Shown in pieces: positions 23,084 to 32,903 of a DNA stretch of 64,000 nucleotides. The DNA is from Toxonevra muliebris (Eukaryota > Arthropoda > Insecta > Diptera > Pallopteridae), in NCBI GenBank assembly GCA_963691655.1, contig CAVNUY010000013.1, positions 62,001 through 126,000 of the forward strand, written 5' to 3'. Positions within the stretch are counted from its first letter, which is position 1, and every line of letters starts with the position of its first letter. Under the pieces are notes generated by a model. The model saw only the letters and a list, made by a program, of their open reading frames with translations, was not told the DNA's origin and searched no databases. The translations under genes and the position numbers were made by a program.

Positions 23084-23489
23084 AAAAACACATTTTTGTT
23101 GTTGGGGCCGTTATTGCAGGCGAAAAAAAGTAAGCAAAGTTTTGACAGCCAGCGTTCCCGCCACGAAAAGATTGGTCCCATAAAATGTAAAATGCGATCA
23201 ATGTTGCCAATTTTAATGTGCTAGTAAAAAAACTCTTATTTTTTCGCAAGTAGGCAGCACTGACTTTCTCTTTTACTCAGAATAATAGTAGGTCTGTCTC
23301 ATAGCTCAATAATAAGGTTATGTCTCCAACATAGCTCTTTTCTTCTTCCCGATTTAATCGTCTAATTCTTATGTCAAATAAATCAAGCAAAAATATGAGA
23401 GCAAAATAAAAAGCTGTTCCGTTCTGAATTTCACAGAAGAAAAAGATGTCCAACCCTGCATACAATAACAAAATATACGGTTGATTTTA
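23084..23489. other. Non-coding interval
   Basis: No gene or repeat recognised apart from short GC-richer patches near 23145. Confidence 0.4.
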
Positions 23490-23795
23490 TTTTTGTAGGG
23501 CTGGGTAAAGTCTGGTAAACTGAGAGTAAACAAAAAATGATCTCTGTGATAGACAGAAATGCACAAAAGTACGGGAACGCAAAAGAACAATTTTCTTGCA
23601 CGTCAAATTGTAACAACAGTTAAATTCAAAAAACACGGTGCCTGTGATATTTAATTAAATAAAATTTGTTAAATCTCACAAGAAAATAAATATAGTATAA
23701 TGGAAGAATTAAACATAAATTGATCGCCTGACGTCTCCAGTAGAATCTTCTGGTTCACAATCTCCAATTCAGAAATGACAGAAGCACCTACAACA
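23490..23795 (-). repeat. Inverted arm 2 of an unassigned element
   Basis: Inverted partner of 19692-19990. The sequence beyond it (23770-23890) reads as SEMTEAPTTSEVEQALALL...CEECSE on the plus strand, which looks like it may once have been coding, but it is too short to assign. Confidence 0.6.
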
Positions 23796-24248
23796 TCAGA
23801 AGTTGAACAGGCACTTGCGTTATTAAGCTGTGAAGAATGTAGTGAAATAATTAACAAATATACAATTAATACAATTTCAAATATCTTTTGAACATTTTTC
23901 ATTGTAAATAACACTTATTTTTCTAAAAATTTGTTTATTAATTTTAAATTTTCGATATATTTTCACAAAAGAAAAACAGCTGATAAACTCAAAACGGATG
24001 ATTGTTTGACACTTTTAACATTTTTACCCGAAGAAAAAGTTCAGGCTATTTTGTGCAAGAAGAAAAAGAAAACTACTCTCTCATCTCCGCTCTCATTTGC
24101 AAGTTCTCATTTCGAGTACGGGAACGCTTTTTGGGCGGTTTGGATAAATTCGTGTCCCCGCGGTGTAGTACAGGAACGGACGTAGTAAAACAAATATTTT
24201 AGCCATGACTCCCAATTATGCTTCGTAGCACTTCAGTGGCATACCAAA
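23796..24248. other. Element flank with GTACGGGAACG words
   Basis: GAGTACGGGAACGC (24113) and GTACAGGAACGG (24167) resemble words in the arms at 19692 and 23490. It ends with GACTCCCAATTATGCTTCG near 24206, the inverse of a terminus seen again near 32065. Confidence 0.45.
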
Positions 24249-25109
24249 CACAATATCAGCGTTGCCAGAACGACGATTTTAACGTCATTTTGACGATTTT
24301 TTGACCCAATGACGCTTTGACGATTTTTGTTGAAAAATGAGGATTTTTTAGATCAACTACATAAAAACTTTTTTGTTTTAAAATCTCTTCTGCCATTTTT
24401 ATACAAATAGTATATCACAAATATGTTCTTTAACACACCAAAAAAAACTTTAGCTCCAAAAATCTTTTCAATAATAGACAGGTTTAAATTTATTTTTACC
24501 CTACTAAAAAGCTGCATAGAAAGCTGTTGAAATAGCAACTACTTATACCATATTATAAAGAAAGAAAATGTGGGTCTACTAACATTTCAACTCAATACTA
24601 CTAAGTGATAGTATGATGTGACAAATATAAGTTTCCAAGAACTTAAATAATAACAATTTTAGTGAATTGGTTTTCAATAGTGAAAATAAGATTTCTACAC
24701 CGATCTAGACTAAGTTTATTTACCAATCTATACATTTATTAGTGTAACAACAATTTTATTTCAGAAGATCAAGAAGTGCTACACTATCATATTATATATC
24801 AATTTAAAGAGCTTGGCGAGTAGGTTAGCTAGATAGATTTAAAATCGGTTTAGCCAATTCCAAAATATTAGCGTCGGAAGTTCTTTAAAATTCACTCGTT
24901 GAACAAAGCATTGCACTCATCGTTGTAAAAATCATTGCTTAAGCGGGAGTAAATAACAAATGAGAGAGAGAAGACATTAGTAACGGCATTTCTCAGAATT
25001 ATCTAAACGAATTATCTGCATACACAAATAACAAAACAAACACCAACGAGTAGTTTGGTTCTCTTTTGATATTTGTTTTTTCATAAAGAGATTTTATTCA
25101 ATTCAATTC

Positions 25110-25136
25110 AGTCTACAGAAAATTTTCTTACAGACT
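25110..25136 (-). other. LINE 3' terminal stem-loop
   Basis: On the minus strand AGTCTGTAAGAAA is followed by ATTTTCTGTAGACT, nearly perfectly self-complementary. The same structure is at 38574-38598. It lies immediately before the short-repeat tail, where LINE RTs are known to recognise their template. Confidence 0.65.
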
Positions 25137-25147
25137 ATATATAAAGT

Positions 25148-26650
25148 TCAATTAAAAATAGTGAAAAGTTTTAACTTAAATCTATAAATACTAACACTAA
25201 AATCAATAATGTTTTTATAATTATTGCATAATTGAACGCATCTTGTGGTTGGCTCATTTATAGCATAATTAGTTCTGTGCGTTGAAACGATAGATAAGCG
25301 ATTTTGCCTTAAGTCTCGAGGCGGAATATAAAAATTAAATAAATCGGTTAATTGCATACAATTTATTTTGCAATTAATAATATTAAAAGCAAATATTAAA
25401 GATAGGTAAATTCTTCTCTCATATAAAGACTGAAGACCAAGTAATTTGCGTCTCCCGATGTAAGAGGGCAGACAATCATTCCAATGCAATTTATACAATG
25501 CAAATTTAGTAAAAACTTTTTGAACCCTTTCAATTTTATTAGAATGAACGTCATAATACGGATTCCAGATCAAAGAGCAATAGTCCAGGCGACTTCTAAC
25601 TAATGAGATGTAAAGCGATTTCAATGTTAAAGGGTCAATGAAATCTTCAGTGTTTCTTCTTATAAAGCCAATCATAGCAAAAGATTTAGAAACAATGTAA
25701 TCGATATGTTTGGAAAACGAAAGTTTCGAGTCTTTCATCTCATAGTACCTATCTAAAGAGCAGTTACCCAATATATAATCAAAATCAATATTTTTAACCT
25801 TCTTAGAGTACGTAACAATACCGCATTTCTTTACATTAAGATATAGATTGTTTGCTATGCACCATCGCTCAAAAACCATAATATCAGATTGCAAGTTAAA
25901 ACAATCAGATATATTACGGACCGTTAAAAAGAGTTTAACGTCGTCGGCAAACATTAAACAGTTTACAAATTTGAAATGATTAGGTAGATCGTTAATGAAA
26001 ATTAAAAATAAAAGTGGACCACAATGAGTCCCTTGCGGTATACCTGACCACGCATCGACTAGGATGCTAGATTTAATTGCACCAATTCTAATAAAGAGTT
26101 TACGGCCACTTAAAAAGCTGTAGAAAAAGTCTAAAAGCTTACCATAAATCCATAATCCATGCTGGTTTTCAGAAATTTTTTTATTTATGTGATCAAATAA
26201 TTTGGCATTAATTATATGGTCAAATAACTTCGCCATCGTAGTTTGTTTAACGATAGGTCTGTAATTGCAGATGCTGTTGCGATCACCAGACTTGAATATA
26301 GGAGTTATAGAACATAACTTCCACGAATCAAGAAAAATGCCTTTTGTTATGCAAGTTTGGAAAAGCAACGTAATTGGAGTCACTATTGCATTAGAAAACA
26401 TTTTAAAGAATATTGGAGCGAACCCCTCTGTGTCGGGACTCGAGTCCGACTTTAAATTCGAAATAGCTAACGCTACGTCTTCAGTAGTAATAAAAAAGCA
26501 AGAAATCGTATCTATAGAAGAAGTACTATGATTTGTATTTAACGAACCATCATACTTCTCATAAACTTTCTGAAAAAAACTTCCAAACAAATTGCAGGAA
26601 TCAAGCGTATTTTCGGCTATAGCACCATCATATTCCAATCTAGTGGGGAA
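25148..26650 (-). pseudogene. LINE copy A ORF2: reverse transcriptase
   Basis: A 496-codon open frame, longer than expected for a dead copy. It has the linker (LKSDSSPDTEGFAPIFFK), RPIVKQTTMAKLFDHI, GIPQGTHCGPLLFLIFINDL, the catalytic box FADD near 25950, and the C-terminal blocks CSLIWNPYYDVHSNKIERVQ and PSYIGRRKLLGL. Compared with the copy at 39.3-39.8 kb, the segment around the first catalytic Asp (YTDFSKAFDKV) is missing: HINKKISENQHG runs straight to LWIYGKLLDFFYSFLSG. So the frame is open but RT motif A is deleted. No endonuclease remains because of the 5' truncation. Confidence 0.88.
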
Positions 26651-27841
26651 GCCTTACCGACTAGTTATCTTTATTCCTCGATACTGTGAGAAGTGTGCTC
26701 TAAAACAACCAACCTTAATCCGCTTTTGCATTACCATTTGATGAAAAGTCAAGGCTTGGTGATGATCATTAAAAAAAAGCTTTCTTCATCATTATGAACA
26801 CATTTCAATACATATTGCATCTACTATAAGATAATGAAAACATTACCTATTAAGATTTTCTCGTCAGGAACTGGTACATCTTTTGAAGGATTATTTTTTG
26901 ATTTAATTTTGATTATGCTTTCCATGCACAAATATTTTAAAACCAGAGTATTTAACTCATGATGTTAATAACATTGATTTCAGAGACAAAGCAAAATTTT
27001 TGGAAAGAAAATATATTTATGTTGCATTTATGCTAAAGAAAAATTAATAAGGGCCTTCATTAAAACGTGCAAAGCCTTGTAAACTTGTCAAAATTTATAT
27101 GAAATTTGATAGTGTGTTTCAAAAGAAGTCAATTCATTACAAAGTTTGATGTCACATCTTAAAAATTTGGGGACGAAAATTAATTTCACCAATTATGTTG
27201 CATTCAGGGAGCAGCGACATGCAGATTTTGAAGTTTTTCTCTGATGACGATTTTTTTTATGAAAATTACGATTTTTTCTTACAATTTTGACGATTTTTAA
27301 AGTGAAGTTTCCGGCAAACTGCACAATATTGTGTTTGTTTCATTTCAATGTTCCGCATAGCAAAGAGTATAGATCAGTGCTGTCGTTTTGAAAATTTTAA
27401 GAGGATGAATTTTCCTTTTAAGGAGTATTTTGCTTTACAGGGGAGGAATTTTTCTCACAAGTTTTCAAATAAGTATTACTTAGATAAAACAGTTGCATTA
27501 ATGTATAGAAATTTTATTAGAAAAAATTACAATTTTTTATTCACAGCTTTTTTGTTACAACTTCAGTCGTACTTAAAGCTAAAAAATTTATGAAAATTAA
27601 ATAAATTCATATAAAAACCAAATATTCCTTCTTTGGAAACAAACGGTAGTATCAGTAAATAATAATAAAAAAGCAATAATGATTAAAAAACTACAACAAA
27701 CCTGTCTTCTTTCTTCTCAAAACCGGGTAAAAAAAAGAGAATATTATTTGTGGTACTTTGAACCAGCTTAATCGAAGGTACCTAGAAGGAGGCATAATTT
27801 TTTTTTTTTTGTAGCTTTTCTTTATTCCGATTGGGGAGGAC

Positions 27842-27943
27842 AGGAGGATTGAGATTTGAGCGGAGTAGGGTTACTCCGGAGTACCTTCGGCAGCATTGAC
27901 TTCGATCGGAGTATTCGTACTCCGCTCAAATCTCAATCCTCCT
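27842..27943. repeat. Hairpin inside the hAT element
   Basis: AGGAGGATTGAGATTTGAGC pairs with GCTCAAATCTCAATCCTCCT. The stem extends through CGGAGTA/TACTCCG, with a loop of about 45 bp. Confidence 0.85.
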
Positions 27944-28265
27944 ATTACATATTCTTGAATTTTTTGGTTGTATTCTTGAAGTTTTGGTTGTAAACGTTAG
28001 TCAAACTAAATGTGTTCTGTTGGATGATTTTAGTTTCTGTCTGTGAAATATTTGTTACTATGACTAGCTCTACTTTATTTATCGCTGGATTACTGTTAAA
28101 ATTCAAAAGTTCGTGTTTCATTTCCAGAAGTTTTTGCTTGGCTTTGTGTTAATGCTTGTAATTTTTGACAATTGAAATCAATAGTAGAAAAGCCGCGTAA
28201 AAGTAAGTTTGCATATTTAATAAATATCAATAAATTAGTAATGAATTTATATATATATTATAGAT

Positions 28266-28490
28266 TTGGAAATGGAAGAATTTTGGTGTGAAATTGTTTA
28301 TTTAAAGAATGCTTTAAAAGAAAAAATACTTTCAAAACTGGAAAAATTTATTGGGGCAATTTTAAGTTTTCCACATAGCAGTGCAGCGGCAAATAGAATT
28401 TTTTCTCAATTGAATCTAATAAGAGACAAAAAACGAAATTGCTTGCTGACTGCAACTCTTAATGCAGTAATGGTTGGTAAGAAAAACTAA
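28266..28490 (+). pseudogene. hAT transposase C-terminal fragment
   Basis: Seventy-four codons ending in FPHSSAAANRIFSQLNLIRD, then KKRNCLLTATLNAVMVGKKN. The S-S-A-A-x-R-x-F-S pattern followed by a basic R-x-x-L stretch is the hAT dimerisation region. It ends at a poly(A)-like run that starts the inverted arm. The related fragment at 31429-31960 is in the other orientation. No DDE core is present. Confidence 0.75.
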
Positions 28491-29260
28491 AAAAAAAAAA
28501 AAAAAAAATGATGCCTTCAACTAGGTACCTTAAGCTGGTCCAAAGTACAATAAATAACATTCCACTTTTTTTACCCGGTTTTGAGGAGAAGGAAGACAAG
28601 TTTGTTGTAGTTTTTTAATCATTATTGCTTTTTTATTATTTACTGATACTACCGTTTGTTTCCAAAGAAGAAATATTCGGTTTTTATATGAATTTATTTT
28701 GTTTTCATACATTTTTTAGCTTTAAGTATGACTGAAGTTGTAATAAAAAAGCTATGAATAAAAAATTTTATTTTTTTCTAATAAAATTTCTATACAATAA
28801 TGCAACTGTTTGCAATTATCTAAGTAATACTTATTTGAAAACTTGTGAGAAAAATTCCTCCCCTGTAAAGCAAAATCTTTCTTAAAAGGAAAATGTATCT
28901 CCTTAAAACTTACAAAACGACAGCACTGATCGGAGTATCTCGGCAGCACTGGTATAGATTGTAAAGATGTCGCAATTCGCTGTTGCTGGAATCAAAACAA
29001 AAAATCGTAGAAACCAGCAGCGAGGTGCAATACCGATGGTGTGACACCGACGGTTGTCAACACATCCAACAGACAAAAATGTATGAATGGATGAGTTTGA
29101 CGTGTTTGATAAAACAAATATTTAACTTTTCTTTTGGCAAATAACATTCAACATTTACAGTATTTATATACAAATATGTAAACGCTTTATTTTGATTTTA
29201 TGAATTTTATATAAGCACTTTTGAATCTTTTTCTACTGATGTCATGAAATCAAAATGTAA

Positions 29261-30182
29261 AGAAATTTTTATTACTATTTTTAACATTTTTCCTAAATAT
29301 ATGTAAATAAGTATATTTAGGTAAAATGTTGAAATATTTTAGTTGAATAGATTTAGCTAAAATATTGGAATTTTTCATATTTTATATTACATAAACTTAT
29401 AAATAAATTATCCTCCTTGTACATTTTTTTACATTCATTACAACAACAAATCTTCTTACTATGATATTTGGCAAATGCCTTTATTTCATGTCTGTAACAA
29501 AATGTAGAATCACAACGAGGTGACCCCATGTCATAAAACTAAATTTTTTACCTAAAAATGATGGTGTTAAAGAAACTAATAATGTTTTTACTCCAAGAAA
29601 ACGTCAACCTTTCATTAAACCCTAGGGCATTAATGATAGTCGATTCGACTAACATCGTTTATATTTTGTACCATAGTTTTTCTCTCGGTATCTTTTTAAA
29701 ATGATTTTTTAAACTGAAAACCTCAAAACGGCAAAACTTTTGTTTTATTTTTACTTACAACATATTAAAATAATAGTATATAAAAAACATTTGTTGACAA
29801 TTGATGTCTAAGAACCGAAAAACTCAGATTTAAATAGATGTTATTTGATTCGACTCGAGAATTAGTATTTACGTATAAAAATAGCATTAGTATTCAAGGA
29901 TTAAAAAAAATTAAATTCATAATAAAATTAAATAAATTTTTCAATTCCTAAATGTATCCATACATCACTTGCGCAAAAAGAATTTATGTAATATAATTGT
30001 CGGAGCCATAATTCCCCCCTAGCCACAATTATTTTCTTCTTTTTTTTTTTTTGTTTTAAGGGGAGAAATAGTTAAGGAACACATTCCTGAAGAAATATGC
30101 TCTAAATTATTTCTATATATATTCCAATTCAAATAACGCACTGTTGCGCGCATAAACCATCACCGTGCATACACTTCAGCAG
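29261..30182. other. AT-rich non-coding interval
   Basis: No gene, RNA or bounded element recognised. It contains a poly(C)/poly(T) patch at about 30014-30055. Confidence 0.5.
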
Positions 30183-30386
30183 CAGTGCTGCCGTTTTGAA
30201 AATTTTAAGGGGATGCATTTTCCTTTTAAGAAGAGGATTTTGCTTTACAGGGGAGGAATTTTTCAAAATGCCTTACAAGTTTTCAAATAAGTATTACTTA
30301 GATAATTGCAAACAGTTGCACTAATGTATAGAAATTTTATTAGAAAAAAATAAAATTTTTGAAGTAAAACTTCTTTTCTCTTGCCC

Positions 30387-30872
30387 TAGAGTAAAACCAA
30401 CTGGATGTGACGTCCGCGCGTAAGTTTGCAATGCGACATAATTTTGTCGAGCAATGTGCATGAGGGGCTAAATATCAATATTCCGTAACTGAATTCACGA
30501 GCAAACTATGTAAAAACGATTCATAAATAGTTTTAATTCAATAAAACATATTAATTACATACACACACACGCGTCTATGGCAGAAAGAATAATGTGTAGC
30601 GTCGCCATCTTAAGTGTCATCGACATTACCTAGAGTAAAACCAACCGGATGTGACGTCGCGCGTAAGTTTGCAATGCGACATAATTTTGTCGAGCAATGT
30701 GCATGAGGGGCTAAATATCAATATTCCGTAACTGAATTCACGAGCAAACTATATAATAAACGATTTATAAATAGTTTTAATTCAATATAACATTTTAATT
30801 ACACACACACACACACGCCTATGGCAGAAGGAGTATTGTGTAGCGTCGCCATCTTAAAGTTTATGACAGTTA
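30387..30872 (+). repeat. 244-bp tandem duplication
   Basis: TAGAGTAAAACCAAC starts at 30387 and 30631. The two units agree closely, including TGCGACATAATTTTGTCGAG and an (AC)n run near 30563 and 30805. It lies within material inserted in the hAT copy. Confidence 0.9.
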
Positions 30873-31027
30873 CACATTTCACATACAGATGGCGTAAATG
30901 TCCAAGGAATTACATGAAGATGTCATACACAAAACGAGTTCGCTACAATTGTCATCGAAGTTACCGGTAAAGAATTGCAATTTTTCTTCTAGCATTAATC
31001 CCAAAAAAAAAATTGGTTGTGTATTAA

Positions 31028-31200
31028 CAAACACAAGGCAGAAGTGAAACTTCTTGTGAACTAAATGAAACACAAGCAAATGAAATTAAAAAACATAAGC
31101 CAATGAAGTAAAAAATTTAGCGATTGAAAAATTTCATTTGATTGTTATTTGCTTCTGTTTCGTTTAGTTTACAAGAAGTTTCACTTCTGCCTTGTGTTCG
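31028..31200. mobile_element. TTAA-flanked hairpin MITE
   Basis: TTAA at 31024-31027 and 31201-31204. Left CAAACACAAGGCAGAAGTG and inverted right CGAACACAAGGCAGAAGTG agree at all but one base, and pairing continues for about 55 bp. A piggyBac-like target; no coding capacity. Confidence 0.8.
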
Positions 31201-31428
31201 TTAATTTGGGTAATCCAAACTAAAAACACAAAATAATTTTTATTCATAGCTTTTTTGTTACAACTTCAGTCATACTTAAAGCTAAAAAATTTATGAAAAT
31301 AAAATAAATTCATATAAAAACCAAATATTCCTTTTTTGGAAACAAACGGTAGTAACAGTAAACTTGTCTTCTTTCTTCTCAAAACTCGGTAAAAAAGTAG
31401 AATGTTATTTATGGTACTTTGAACCAGC

Positions 31429-31960
31429 TTAATCGAAGGTACCTAGAAGTAGGCATAATTTTTTTTTTTTTTTTTTTTTGTAGCTTTTCTTACCAACCAT
31501 TACTGCATTAACAGTTGGGGTCAGCAAGCAATTTTGTTTTTCGTCTTTAATTAGATTCAACTGAGAAAAAAATATATTTGCCGCTGTACTGCTATGTGGT
31601 AAACTTAAAATTGCCCCAATAAATTTTCCTAGTTTTGAAAGCATTTTTTCTTTTAAAGCATTCTTTAAATGTAAAATTTCACACCAAAATTTCTTCCAGT
31701 TCCAAATCTAATATATATATAGCATAAATTCATTACTAATTTATTGATATTTATTAAATATGCAAACTTACTTTTACGCGGCTTTTCTACTATTGATTTC
31801 AATTGTCAAAAATTACAAGCATTAACACAAAGCCAAGCAAAAACTTCTGGAAATGGAACACGAACTTTTGAATTTTAACAGTAATCCAGCGATAAATAAA
31901 GTAGAGCTAGTCATAGTAACAAATATTTCACAGACAGAAACTAAAATAACCCAACAGAAC
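31429..31960 (-). pseudogene. hAT transposase fragment, copy 2
   Basis: The minus-strand frame has LGKFIGAILSLPHSSTAANI, then FFSQLNLIKDEKQNCLL. It is the same dimerisation region as 28266-28490, with substitutions, and ends in a poly-Lys run encoded by a poly(T) tract. Upstream DNA to 31960 still aligns with 28040-28266 but is not open. Confidence 0.7.
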
Positions 31961-31999
31961 ATATTTAGAGTGATTTACGTTTACGACCAAAAATTCAGG

Positions 32000-32798
32000 A
32001 ATAGAACACATTGAAATGAAACAAACACAATATTGAGCTTGGTATGCTACCGAAGTGCTTTGAAGCACGATTGGGAGTCAGGCTCAGCGATGCTAACTTG
32101 CGGGGAATTCTCCGATTTGCGGGGAATTTTATTGGGTGCGGGGAATGAGCTGTTGTTTGCGGGGAATTTGAATTCGTCCAGCTTTTAGTCATAAAAGTCT
32201 GTAGAATATTTATTAGCAAATTTTATGTAATATAAAACGTTTAACTTAAGCAATATTTCATATTTTGGGTCTTTTATTAAGTGGCCCTTGCGAGGCTGTT
32301 TATCTATTAAAATGAACGTCTAGTAACTCGAAACACCCGATCTCGTTCAAATTTGATGTGGCAACTACTACCCAATAGGATTAAACTTTATGCAAGCTTG
32401 AGCCAGATCGATTTTGAGAGTGGGTTCTCTTGAAGTGAAATTTCCCATGTGCCAAAAGAATTCCGGAGTCAGAAGGTACATTTCTATTAATCTACCAGTC
32501 CCGTAGAATTGGTTAAGTTTTAGACCGAGAAAGTTCTGGGTCGCTTTAATATAACACTCATTGAGGTCAATTTAAAAAGTGTGTTATGGCCAGAAGAAGC
32601 TGATAGTAATGAAGAGAATCATTGGCGTAACTAGGTAGGGGCCTAAAGTCCAAAGAAAATTATTAATTCAAAGATTATATAAAAAAACTTACATTCATTA
32701 AAAAAAAAATTTGAATATCTATGAAAAAAGGAAAAATTGTTGTTTACTTTTCGAGTTTTTGCTTTTGCAGCAAAAGCTATGATGAATACTTAACGCAG
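32000..32798. other. Non-coding interval with a repeat-rich terminus
   Basis: GAAGCACGATTGGGAGTCAG near 32063-32082 is the inverse of the sequence at 24206. Then CAGCGATGCTAACTTGCGGGG begins a terminus with five TGCGGGGAAT words (32085-32172), which looks like one end of another hAT element. The rest is unassigned. Confidence 0.5.
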
Positions 32799-32903
32799 TA
32801 ATTATTATTATTATGTTTGGGGATGTGCACCGCGTCCTATAAGAACTATTGTGCTCCCTTCCAAGATTATAGTATTCTTACAGGCCCTATAATTCTTAAA
32901 GAG

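Larger units (their letters stand above)
25090..26652 (-). mobile_element. 5'-truncated jockey/CR1-like LINE, copy A
   Basis: Same family as the copy at 38550-41405; the two match until 26652, where copy A is truncated inside ORF2. The 3' end on the minus strand is a stem-loop (25110-25136) followed by GAATTGAATTGAATAAAA. No target duplication was identified. Confidence 0.8.
24257..27321. mobile_element. hAT element with 8-bp target duplication, split by a LINE
   Basis: CACAATAT flanks both ends (24249-24256 and 27322-27329). The ends are CAGCGTTGCCAGAAC and, inverted, CAGTTTGCCGGAAAC. Both subterminal regions are full of GACGATTTT words (24270-24325; 27243-27296). The 8-bp target, CAG start and subterminal repeats define a hAT element. 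I see no transposase reading frame in the retained flanks; a LINE (25090-26652) occupies the middle. Confidence 0.85.
27375..28951 (+). mobile_element. hAT element with long inverted arms and 8-bp target duplication
   Basis: GTATAGAT occurs at 27367-27374 and 28952-28959. The left end is CAGTGCTGTCGTTTTG. The right end has two nested termini, CAGCACTG at 28921 and again at 28944, separated by ATCGGAGTATCTCGG. Inverted arms of about 430 bp (27375-27800 and 28507-28930) end in poly(T)/poly(A) runs facing inward. Between them lie a hairpin and a hAT transposase remnant. Confidence 0.85.
27362..29260 (+). mobile_element. Third terminus of the AAAGAGTATA family, split by a hAT element
   Basis: AAAGAGTATAGAT at 27362-27374 is followed by an inserted hAT element, then GTATAGATTGTAAAGATGTCGCAATTCGC-like sequence from 28952 to about 29260, which corresponds to the arms at 12225 and 19691. 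Only one arm is present. This independently places the family terminus at AAAGAG. Confidence 0.65.
30183..31999 (-). mobile_element. Second copy of the long-armed hAT element, one arm lost
   Basis: Starts CAGTGCTGCCGTTTTG at 30183 and follows the arm of the 27375 element. It is interrupted by 30387-31235, resumes at about 31236, passes a poly(T) run, and then carries the hAT fragment on the minus strand to about 31999. The far arm is missing, so no target duplication can be scored. Confidence 0.75.

Noticed and set aside
23669..23914. 81-codon minus-strand frame with an N-terminal hydrophobic stretch (secreted peptide?)
   Set aside because: It overlaps an inverted arm of a DNA element, and the plus strand of the same DNA looks more like former coding sequence; no support for a signal peptide beyond composition.
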